5,150 nt of DNA, from contig DCHP01000091.1 in assembly GCA_002315675.1 (NCBI GenBank), positions 1 to 5,150 of the forward strand. The letters run 5' to 3'. This DNA is from Rikenellaceae bacterium UBA1749 (GTDB lineage Bacteria; Bacteroidota; Bacteroidia; Bacteroidales; Rikenellaceae). A program made the translations under genes and the position numbers. This document shows, one piece after another, positions 1 through 5,150 of this stretch. The notes below the pieces were generated by a model. It was not told the DNA's origin. It did no database searches and was given only the letters and a program-made list of their open reading frames with translations. Numbering within the stretch: the first letter of the stretch is position 1; every line of letters begins with the position of its first letter.

Positions 1-262
1 ACTCTATCAAAGCCTCATAGAACATCTCATTTCCAGAAACGGAAGCACTGTCAAGAGAGAACTTCCCCAACATATTCTCAACCGTGTACTTTGCGGCTTT
101 ACGGCGGGTGTCATCATCATCAAAATAATCCAGAACCTTCTCGATTTCTGCGGCATTATCTCCAGCAGCCGACAAAGCAAGTTCTTGTCGGAATGGACGT
201 TTTCCACAGCTACAGATAGCAAAAGTAAGTGTAACAAGCAGACACAAGCGATATTTTGTCAT
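1..262 (-). CDS. N-terminal part of a lipoprotein resembling Bacteroides transglutaminase-domain proteins (runs off the left edge)
   Basis: This open frame starts at ATG 262-260 and reads 87 codons without a stop to the window edge, so only the N-terminus is present. It begins MTKYRLCLLV, followed by a hydrophobic stretch and a probable lipobox ICSC, with the lipidated Cys at residue 19. The Cys at -2 of the lipobox is unusual. No acidic surface-export signal follows it. Residues about 29-58 (ALSAAGDNAAEIEKVLDYF, then a DDDD run and KAAKYTVENM) resemble the N-terminal region of Bacteroides transglutaminase-like lipoproteins, in which an AGDNRxELEKVL-type segment precedes the catalytic domain. 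That likeness is from memory of the family. The catalytic Cys-His-Asp residues would lie outside the window. The start overlaps the signal peptidase stop as ATGA (262-259), which indicates translational coupling and supports this frame. A second open minus frame in the same stretch (7-237) lacks this coupling and signal. Confidence 0.75.
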   Translation of the reverse strand, partial: MTKYRLCLLVTLTFAICSCGKRPFRQELALSAAGDNAAEIEKVLDYFDDDDTRRKAAKYTVENMLGKFSLDSASVSGNEMFYEALIE

Positions 263-1104
263 AAACGTTTGGTTCTTTTGAAAGTAATTTTATTTGTAAA
301 AGAATCCCGGCTATACAGAACAGCATTGACGATTCCGACTATATAGTCATCCGGAAGGAAACCCCAGTAACGTGAATCCTGAGAATTAAGGACATTGTCA
401 CCGGCCATAAAATAGTAGTCGTGCCGGAACACGTGTACGCTGTCCTCTGCCGAAGCGCCTTCATACTCCAGGATGGCGGAATAGAGGGAACGGTTTGAAT
501 CATCGACAATCAAAGTATCCCCCTTCGCCGGCACATAAACCGGCCCCCAATCTTTGACCGTCCATACTCTCTCACCATCATTCGGCTGTATGACATTGCG
601 AACCAAACTGTCAATCTGTTCGAGGGGAATTCCCGACAAAGCATCCTGACATTCCTCTACGCCCAAACATCCATTGAAATGATTATTAAGATAATGGCTA
701 TTTTCAATACTGATGCTGTCTCCCGGAAGTGCTATGCATCGTTTGGCATAGACATAGTTGATTTTGAAGGAAATCTTTCCGTTGTTGATGGGGAAGTTGA
801 ATACAAGTATGTCGTTATGCCTGATTTGTCCCAAACCCTTGACACGTCTGCACCGCAACTCCATCCCGTCCTCAAAGTCGAAATCCGTGTACAGTCTCGC
901 CCCGAAACGCAACTTACCTGCAATGACCCGGTCACCAGTCTGAAGAGTCGGGAACATAGAATCCGAAGGTATTACAAACCTATCGGCAACAAACACCCGC
1001 CACAAGACAAACAGAGCAAAGAGCGAAACCAGAACAGCCAGAGCCTTCAAAACGATTCCGGCCAGTCTGTCAAGTTTCTTGTCTATCTCTGGTCTGATTG
1101 GCAT
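259..1104 (-). CDS. lepB: Type I signal peptidase (S26 family)
   Basis: The product cleaves signal peptides from exported proteins on the periplasmic side of the inner membrane, using a Ser/Lys dyad. The 281-residue protein has one N-terminal membrane helix (about residues 15-39). Box B follows as IPSDSMFPTL, with the nucleophile Ser49 just before Met50. Box D is KRCIALPGD, with the general base Lys121. Box E is about residues 234-247 (AGDNVLNSQDSRYWG). Cys146 and Cys152 fall at the same distances from the catalytic Lys as the Cys170/Cys176 disulfide does from Lys145 in E. coli LepB (recalled numbering). The ATG lies 2 nt after the ligase gene stop and no Shine-Dalgarno site is seen. The stop overlaps the next gene as ATGA. 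Its place inside this operon suggests a dedicated enzyme rather than the housekeeping one, which is inference. Family assignment is firm because all catalytic boxes are intact. Confidence 0.95.
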   Translation of the reverse strand: MPIRPEIDKKLDRLAGIVLKALAVLVSLFALFVLWRVFVADRFVIPSDSMFPTLQTGDRVIAGKLRFGARLYTDFDFEDGMELRCRRVKGLGQIRHNDILVFNFPINNGKISFKINYVYAKRCIALPGDSISIENSHYLNNHFNGCLGVEECQDALSGIPLEQIDSLVRNVIQPNDGERVWTVKDWGPVYVPAKGDTLIVDDSNRSLYSAILEYEGASAEDSVHVFRHDYYFMAGDNVLNSQDSRYWGFLPDDYIVGIVNAVLYSRDSFTNKITFKRTKRL

Positions 1105-1106
1105 CT

Positions 1107-2741
1107 CTACGGCAATTTATGGACAGGAGGTGAAAGAAGGGAATCCAGATTGCTCTGAATCTCCATATATAGCTGCTGCATATTGGTATTCAAAGGATTA
1201 ACCGGAATCACAAGCGCATCCCTGCCGCATTGTATCGTCTCCTCATAGTTTCCGGTTTTTGTCTTCAAATTCATCAACAAAGACCTGGAATACAAACGGC
1301 AGGGAACCATATTGATAGAATGGCGGTATTCCCTTTCTGCATTTTCATAATCCTCCATTGCCTCATAGCATCTCCCGATAAGGTTATGAAATGCAGGATC
1401 ACAAGAGATTGCCGCTCCTTTCTTCAAAATGGATATACTCTTCTCATAATTTTCAAGATTGAACAGGGTCATGCCATACTCATATAGATACCAGTAATTA
1501 TAGAACAGTTTATCCTCCAGAAAGCGAAGACTGCGGGCAGCCACTGAATACGAACCTATATTGACATATTCACGTGCCTGTTCAAAAGCAGCTTCAGCCT
1601 TTTTCTGTTCCCTGTACTCAGGAATCTTTGAAACACAGAGAGTTACAACGGCAAACAACAAAACAGACAATACTGAAAGCTGCAACTTCTTCCTCTTCGG
1701 ATTCTCCGGGATCATCGCCACCGGAAGGATTATCGCCAGCATAATAGAAAGATGCGGGATGGAAAGAGGATATGAAAAGCAAGCGAACACAACCCAAGCC
1801 ACCAATCCATAAGCCAATGGTGAGTTTCTTTTGTACAGACTGAGAATGGCGAAAATGGCTATTGCCAATGCCAACACCAGTGCAAACACTCCCCCACACA
1901 TCCCTATACTCAAAAACTCATTGAATGACTCCACCGGACAGCAAGCCATCATCATCTGTGCCAATGGCCTTTCGCCTGATGCAAAATAGTCCGCCTGAAC
2001 CTCCCCGAATGCAAAACTCCTATATCCAAGCCCATACCCGAAAAATGGCCCATTGACGATGGCCCTGATATCCATCCACCATATATAGAAACGCCCAAGA
2101 GCTGACTGCAACTTGAAGGTAAATGCCCATACGACAGCAGCAAGTATTGCCAGGATAGATACATACTTTATTATGGTGTGCCGGTTAAGCCAATAGATGA
2201 TACCGGTATTCTTTATTGCATACAATAAGGCCGCCACGGCAAATGCCAACCAACCCGCACGGCTTTGCGATGCCGGAAGAACGAGAGCGCCGAGACAAAG
2301 TGCCAGAAGGGAAATGTAGCCAAGAATCTTCTGCAAAGGCTTTCCTTGTTCTTTGCTCTGTTTCAGTGAGTTGACAGCAGGTACCAGAGCGACTGACATT
2401 GCTATGGCAATAAGGCCGCCGTAGGGGCCGGGGTTGCCAAGTGAACCTGTCAGGCAAAAGAGGGGATGCTGCGACTCGGAAACATTAATCACCTGAACTA
2501 TGCCTAAGACTGATTCAACAATGCCTGAAATGCAAATCAGAAGAACGCAGGCCCTACCATACCCAGTGGGACACACACAAAACAAGCCCCCCAGGAGTAG
2601 AACCGCCGCAATAAATGGCAATGTCCTGATGAGTTGAAATCTTACAATCGTATCACCCCCTGTCAACAATGGTAGAGACAGCGTAAGCATCAACAACAAT
2701 AAAGACGCGATGGCCAGTATTCCTGAAGTCTTACCATTCAT
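1107..2741 (-). CDS. O-antigen ligase / O-oligosaccharyltransferase-like membrane protein with C-terminal TPR domain
   Basis: From ATG 2741 this encodes 544 residues. The first 370 or so are rich in hydrophobic helices, and residues about 380-517 are soluble with about three TPR-like helical repeats (NYEKSISILKKGAAISCDP, DYENAEREYRHSINMVP, NYEETIQCGRDAL). The membrane part shows features of the Wzy_C/WaaL/PglL superfamily, which joins lipid-linked glycans to lipid A or protein: GNPGPYGG (102-109), SQSRAGW (158-164) and a GRFYIWW...GPFFGYGLGY block (216-240). The segment ESFNEFL (271-277) falls where many members have an HNxxL motif, but it lacks the His. I chose ATG 2741 because it overlaps the upstream stop as ATGA. 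An upstream TTG at 2765 would also be in frame but would overlap by 28 nt. Whether it transfers glycan, and onto what, cannot be told. It could be a polymerase, a ligase or a protein glycosyltransferase. Confidence 0.85.
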   Translation of the reverse strand: MNGKTSGILAIASLLLLMLTLSLPLLTGGDTIVRFQLIRTLPFIAAVLLLGGLFCVCPTGYGRACVLLICISGIVESVLGIVQVINVSESQHPLFCLTGSLGNPGPYGGLIAIAMSVALVPAVNSLKQSKEQGKPLQKILGYISLLALCLGALVLPASQSRAGWLAFAVAALLYAIKNTGIIYWLNRHTIIKYVSILAILAAVVWAFTFKLQSALGRFYIWWMDIRAIVNGPFFGYGLGYRSFAFGEVQADYFASGERPLAQMMMACCPVESFNEFLSIGMCGGVFALVLALAIAIFAILSLYKRNSPLAYGLVAWVVFACFSYPLSIPHLSIMLAIILPVAMIPENPKRKKLQLSVLSVLLFAVVTLCVSKIPEYREQKKAEAAFEQAREYVNIGSYSVAARSLRFLEDKLFYNYWYLYEYGMTLFNLENYEKSISILKKGAAISCDPAFHNLIGRCYEAMEDYENAEREYRHSINMVPCRLYSRSLLMNLKTKTGNYEETIQCGRDALVIPVNPLNTNMQQLYMEIQSNLDSLLSPPVHKLP

Positions 2742-3337
2742 TGTCCGGACTCTGGCGAAGAACAACTGATATCATTTTCAATACATTGCTTGTACAACTC
2801 CCAAACTCGCGTTTCGTGTGCGGGATTGCCCACACAGACTATTTTATTGTCTTTATCGAGAAGGAAGGAGTGGATGCCGTATTTCTTGATTAAAGGGTTC
2901 ATCTTCTGAAAGTTATCGTCAATGTCAACGTATATGTCGTGAGTAAAAGTCACACTACGCAGGTAGTCCATCAATTCATTCTTGTCTTTGGGTTGAAAAA
3001 GGAAAATGAATTTCAGGTCTTCGCCATATCTCATTTTCGCTTCACGAAGCAACATCTTCCATCGCCCAAGGTAAACACTGCATTGCAAACACTCTCTTGA
3101 ATCCACAAATAACAGCACCTTGTAAGAATCCTGGAATTCATCATTCCTGACGGAGTCTTCATCAGTAAAATTTGAAATCCGCTTCAGTTCAGTTTCAGGG
3201 AAGACAATCTGTTGGCAACTCAGAGCAGTTACCGCCTTTTCCAGATGACCGCCCCCCGAAAATGCAAAACCTATCAAAATACTAACTGCCAGGGCAACTA
3301 TGGCCCCAGCAGTCAAATAAACACGCTTGTATCGCAT
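2738..3337 (-). CDS. Membrane-anchored thioredoxin-fold protein with CLQC motif
   Basis: This 199-residue protein has a Lys/Arg-containing N-terminus and one hydrophobic segment (about residues 7-27), which is either a membrane anchor or an uncleaved signal. A periplasmic domain follows. The order of elements fits a thioredoxin fold: beta strand KVLLFVDS (73-80), then CLQC at Cys83/Cys86 at the start of a helix, strand LKFIFLFQP, then FLLDKDNKIVCVGNP (158-172), which resembles the late beta hairpin of TlpA/redoxin-like proteins. The usual cis-Pro is not obvious before that hairpin; GIHSFLL stands where a TP-type motif might be expected. Four more Cys occur (41, 168, 185, 192). A likely role is thiol/disulfide exchange or redox sensing in the periplasm, perhaps on the Cys-rich operon products; this is inference. 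The ATG lies 2 nt after the propeller stop. The stop TGA shares an ATGA overlap with the ligase gene. Confidence 0.8.
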   Translation of the reverse strand: MRYKRVYLTAGAIVALAVSILIGFAFSGGGHLEKAVTALSCQQIVFPETELKRISNFTDEDSVRNDEFQDSYKVLLFVDSRECLQCSVYLGRWKMLLREAKMRYGEDLKFIFLFQPKDKNELMDYLRSVTFTHDIYVDIDDNFQKMNPLIKKYGIHSFLLDKDNKIVCVGNPAHETRVWELYKQCIENDISCSSPESGQ

Positions 3338-3339
3338 CG

Positions 3340-4542
3340 CTAAAAACTCCTCATCCGATAGAAAATCAGAACTGGGTTGTCGTCTGCTTGAACTTGTTCC
3401 AACTTAGACAAAGTCTCAGGGGATATCAACTGTTTGTTGTAGTCCTTTCCTTCTTTAACTTTCTTTACGAAAGAGCATACTTCTGGGGCTTCGACGAGGG
3501 AAACGAACTGTGAATTATATGTACCGATTGGGAAATCGAATGGGATACTGTAATCAGACGAAACGGAGCCAATGCAATTTAGCGAATTTTTATCAGTAAA
3601 GCATCTAATAACTGCTGTGCCCAAACCTAAATCAATAAAGGTGTGTGAATCCGTCTCTAATTGTGAATAACAAGAGCATAATTTCTGTTTTTTCCTTAAT
3701 TCTATTAAACGGTCCACGGTATCATCTTTGAACATTTTATATGTCATACTATACTGTCCACAGTCATAGAAATACCTCTGTTTCAGCTGCAAACCATATA
3801 CCCCATAATAATCTCCAAAAGGAGGTATTGAAAATGAGATGGAACCATCATATATAGTTCTTAGCGGAGGAATTGAATAGCCGAAAAAACTAGTATATGT
3901 TGAAGAATACCACTCTGGATAAAAATTATCATCTGTTTTGACTAAGATATGGGTACTTGGATCTGCGTCCTTGTCTATGGAAAGATATTGAATATCAAAA
4001 ATATATCCATCATTTGTTTCAACAAACAAACAGGTATACCATGGCAGTTCTACCGTTCTCTTATACACACCATCAGGTGTATAATAATTTAATGTCTTAT
4101 CATCTGACAAAATAATTAGTTCGTCAGATTCGCTAGAGAAAAGCGCACACTTTAGAAATGCCAACTCACCAGGTCCATTGCCGTGTCTTATTGCACGGAC
4201 AAATTTTCCGTTTTTGTCAAAAACAAAGACATTAGCATCCATAACACCTGAACAAAGGTACACGTATTTATCTGAACAAAAACAATAATTAATTTCAGAA
4301 AAAACACTTTCCATCGTAGTTTGTAAAGGAGTGTAGGTAATATCACACACATAAGAACAATAATCTATACACTCTTTGTGCATAGGGTTTATAAAATCCT
4401 TTAATGATACCACAACAATACCCATAGTATCTGCACTGTCCAAACTGACATCTCCAGAAAAAAGTTGTTTATCTGAAGAATGGCACGAAACAACGCTTAA
4501 TAAACAAGCTACAATGGAGATAAAAAAATTTTTATTCACCAC
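3340..4542 (-). CDS. 6-bladed beta-propeller lipoprotein, Cys-rich
   Basis: This encodes about 400 residues. It begins with a lipoprotein signal peptide whose lipobox VVSC places the lipidated Cys at residue 20. A Bacteroidales 6-bladed beta-propeller pattern follows: YTPLQTTMESVFSEI (70-84), blade strands such as ANVFVFDKNGKFVRAI (103-118), then the hallmark HGNGPGEL (120-127), and repeated strand-turn units such as LNYYTPDGVYKRTVELP. The family is common beside NVEALA genes but its ligand is unknown to me. The mature part has 14 Cys besides the lipid-bearing one, including CIDYCSYVC (58-66), which is a lot for such a protein. No ATG fits. The start is GTG at 4542 or the adjacent GTG at 4539, both inside the end of the NVEALA gene, giving an 11- or 8-nt overlap and probable coupled translation. 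The gene is AT-rich compared with those downstream. Confidence 0.87.
   Translation of the reverse strand: MVNKNFFISIVACLLSVVSCHSSDKQLFSGDVSLDSADTMGIVVVSLKDFINPMHKECIDYCSYVCDITYTPLQTTMESVFSEINYCFCSDKYVYLCSGVMDANVFVFDKNGKFVRAIRHGNGPGELAFLKCALFSSESDELIILSDDKTLNYYTPDGVYKRTVELPWYTCLFVETNDGYIFDIQYLSIDKDADPSTHILVKTDDNFYPEWYSSTYTSFFGYSIPPLRTIYDGSISFSIPPFGDYYGVYGLQLKQRYFYDCGQYSMTYKMFKDDTVDRLIELRKKQKLCSCYSQLETDSHTFIDLGLGTAVIRCFTDKNSLNCIGSVSSDYSIPFDFPIGTYNSQFVSLVEAPEVCSFVKKVKEGKDYNKQLISPETLSKLEQVQADDNPVLIFYRMRSF
3347..3352 (-). promoter_or_regulatory. Shine-Dalgarno-like site for the thioredoxin-fold gene
   Basis: The minus strand reads GAGGAG here, 9 nt before ATG 3337 and inside the last codons of the propeller gene. 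No comparable site was found ahead of the other starts checked (1104, 2741). Bacteroidales often initiate without a Shine-Dalgarno site, so this may be functional or chance. Confidence 0.45.
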
Positions 4543-4930
4543 ATTTTACTTTTAAACAGCCTTGCCCTGGATCATAACAATCGACTTTGTTTCCTTCAAA
4601 ATACGCTCTGCCATACCCATTGGCACCTATAGTAACGGTAACCCCTTTATAATATACAGTAGCGTTTGCTTCCCCTTTAACTTCTTCACTATAAATACAA
4701 CTACTTGTATGCGCCAAAAGTTCTGGATAATAGTCAGAGTTAAAAGCATGAATAAACGCATTGATTGCCGAAGCCACTTCTTTCCACCAAGGTCCTCCCT
4801 CCCCATTCGACAACGCCTCAATGTTCTGCGCAGTAAGTTGTGAAAGATTTCTCTGGTGAGTACGAACGGCAAAAACCGTTGAGAGTGACACGAGCAGCAT
4901 CAGGGCTGCCAAAACAGTTAATTTCTTCAT
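4532..4930 (-). CDS. NVEALA-domain secreted small protein
   Basis: The 132-residue product has a signal peptide MKKLTVLAALMLLVSLSTVF with possible cleavage after VFA (residue 21). The segment QNIEALSNGE (35-44) matches the post-signal motif for which the NVEALA family is named, here with Ile for Val and Ser for Ala at the end. A WW-containing helix-like stretch (48-63) follows, then a Gly/Tyr-rich, probably beta-structured region (87-113). The tail has three Cys, DCYDPGQGCLKVKCGE (117-132), plus Cys78 upstream. Four Cys in an exported protein suggest disulfides. ATG 4930 was chosen because it opens directly into the signal peptide; the frame extends to TTG 4975, but that would put polar residues ahead of the signal. 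It is the first gene after the promoter and so probably the most highly expressed. Function of the family is unknown to me; the call rests on motif and neighbourhood. Confidence 0.85.
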   Translation of the reverse strand: MKKLTVLAALMLLVSLSTVFAVRTHQRNLSQLTAQNIEALSNGEGGPWWKEVASAINAFIHAFNSDYYPELLAHTSSCIYSEEVKGEANATVYYKGVTVTIGANGYGRAYFEGNKVDCYDPGQGCLKVKCGE

Positions 4931-4942
4931 GTTCTTGAAATT

Positions 4943-4976
4943 TTTGGTTAAACAATATGATATTTGGATAACCAAA
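4943..4976 (-). promoter_or_regulatory. Leader hairpins upstream of the NVEALA gene
   Basis: In the presumed mRNA leader, UUUGGUUA (4976-4969) can pair perfectly with UAACCAAA (4950-4943) across an 18-nt loop, ending 12 nt before the start codon. The same 5' segment can instead pair locally as UUUGG-UUAU-CCAAA (4976-4963). The two structures exclude each other. This could affect translation or transcript stability, but no known riboswitch class is recognised and the stems are AU-rich and weak. Confidence 0.35.
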
Positions 4977-5006
4977 GATAGACACTCGGAATTTGTTCAG
5001 ACCGAA

Positions 5007-5038
5007 CAAAAGTATCTATTTTCATTTCACACCGCAAG
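5007..5038 (-). promoter_or_regulatory. Bacteroidales-type promoter for the NVEALA operon
   Basis: On the minus strand TACTTTTG (5014-5007) matches the TAnnTTTG -7 consensus exactly. CTTG (5038-5035) matches three of four bases of the TTTG -33 box. The spacer is 20 bp, in the usual range of about 19-21. Transcription would start near 5000, giving a leader of about 70 nt before ATG 4930. The -7 box lies inside one arm of the 15-bp inverted repeat, so a protein bound to that repeat would be placed to control it. Confidence 0.6.
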
Positions 5039-5051
5039 ATATATACTTTTG
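5020..5051 (+). promoter_or_regulatory. Possible divergent promoter facing right
   Basis: On the plus strand TACTTTTG (5044-5051) is an exact TAnnTTTG match, with TTTC (5020-5023) exactly 20 bp upstream as a 3/4 match to TTTG. It mirrors the minus-strand promoter about position 5029. It would transcribe towards the right edge, where an ATG-started frame opens at 5120. It may instead be a by-product of the inverted repeat symmetry. Confidence 0.35.
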
Positions 5052-5057
5052 TTCGGT

Positions 5058-5150
5058 TTTCAATGAAATTTATTGGGATTTGAGGCCAAAATATTTCCGT
5101 AAATATCGTTTGTCACCTTATGTTAAGCATTCTCAGAACCGTCACCGCTT
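5058..5150. other. Right-edge stretch with no assignable gene
   Basis: These 93 bases hold only fragments. A plus-strand frame opens at ATG 5120 and stays open to the edge (MLSILRTVTA, about 10 codons). On the minus strand a frame ending in TAA at 5125-5123 (SGDGSENA) and another ending in TGA at 5115-5113 could each be the tail of a gene outside the window. ATATTT-CCGT-AAATAT (5091-5106) forms a small AT-only stem. Nothing here decides between these readings. Confidence 0.4.

Larger units (their letters stand above)
5001..5057. repeat. Perfect 15-bp inverted repeat with 27-bp spacer
   Basis: ACCGAACAAAAGTAT (5001-5015) is the exact reverse complement of ATACTTTTGTTCGGT (5043-5057), and the 27 bases between them do not continue the symmetry. 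Both -7 promoter-like boxes lie in the arms. A second, weaker dyad GTTC-N5-GAAC overlaps the left arm at 4995-5007. Candidate roles are a binding site for a dimeric regulator, a bidirectional promoter, or a short recombinational switch. The spacer seems short for the invertible promoters known in Bacteroides. Confidence 0.8.

Noticed and set aside
7..237. 76-codon minus-strand frame
   Set aside because: The alternative frame from ATG 262 has a lipoprotein signal, runs open to the edge and overlaps the preceding stop as ATGA, so this one is a shadow.
679..1158. 159-codon open frame on the plus strand
   Set aside because: It lies antisense to the signal peptidase, whose catalytic boxes are intact, and its translation shows no recognisable domain or signal.
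1618..2457. Several minus-strand frames of 70-93 codons overlapping the ligase gene
   Set aside because: They are out-of-frame shadows of a long gene with clear membrane and TPR patterns.
4975..4982. TATCTTTG on the minus strand as an alternative -7 box
   Set aside because: It matches TAnnTTTG, but no TTTG-like -33 box is found 19-22 bp upstream (TTCG, TCGG, GTTC or TGTT there), so the TACTTTTG promoter is preferred. It could still be a secondary start.
5001..5057. Inverted repeat read as a transcription terminator
   Set aside because: The loop would be 27 nt, the stem is AT-rich, and no real T-run follows on the minus strand; only four T follow on the plus strand (5057-5060).
5091..5106. 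ATATTT-CCGT-AAATAT hairpin
   Set aside because: A six-base AT-only stem is weak and expected by chance in such AT-rich sequence; no T-run or gene end supports a role.
1..5150. CRISPR array, tRNA, rRNA or insertion sequence
   Set aside because: No spaced direct repeats, tRNA-like cloverleaf, rRNA sequence, transposase motif or terminal repeat pair was seen on reading both strands.

Overview
The window looks like accessory chromosome from a Bacteroidales bacterium, most likely Bacteroides or a close relative. The evidence is an NVEALA-family secreted protein, a 6-bladed beta-propeller lipoprotein, a Bacteroides-style transglutaminase lipoprotein start, very few Shine-Dalgarno-like sites, and promoter-like motifs of the Bacteroidales type (TAnnTTTG at about -7, a TTTG-like box about 20 bp upstream). 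The species cannot be fixed from sequence alone.

Layout: six genes run on the minus strand from right to left and form one very tight operon. In transcription order they are an NVEALA-domain secreted protein (4930-4532), a beta-propeller lipoprotein (4542-3340), a membrane-anchored thioredoxin-fold protein with a CxxC motif (3337-2738), an O-antigen-ligase-like polytopic membrane protein with a C-terminal TPR domain (2741-1107), a type I signal peptidase (1104-259), and the first 87 codons of a lipoprotein resembling Bacteroides transglutaminase-domain proteins (262 to the left edge). The junctions are an 11-nt overlap, a 2-nt gap, an ATGA overlap, a 2-nt gap and another ATGA overlap. No intergenic space exists between any two genes.

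The right-hand 220 bases (4931-5150) are non-coding as far as can be seen. They hold a perfect 15-bp inverted repeat (5001-5015 and 5043-5057). Each arm carries TACTTTTG pointing outward, with a -33-like box at mirror-image positions in the loop. This reads as a promoter for the operon and possibly a divergent promoter towards the right. Between it and the NVEALA start lies a leader of about 70 nt with two mutually exclusive small hairpins. The last 93 bases hold only edge ORF fragments.

How the genes may work together (inference): the small secreted protein carries a signal peptide, a conserved post-signal motif and a Cys-containing tail. The other products (signal peptidase, thiol/disulfide protein, ligase-like membrane enzyme, propeller lipoprotein, transglutaminase-like lipoprotein) would all act at the inner membrane or in the periplasm. 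That is consistent with a dedicated system that exports, processes and possibly modifies the NVEALA protein or related ones. No experimental function for this gene set is known to me. GC content is visibly lower in the propeller gene (hand count 59/180 at 3961-4140) than in the ligase gene (89/180 at 1921-2100), so cargo and machinery may have different histories.
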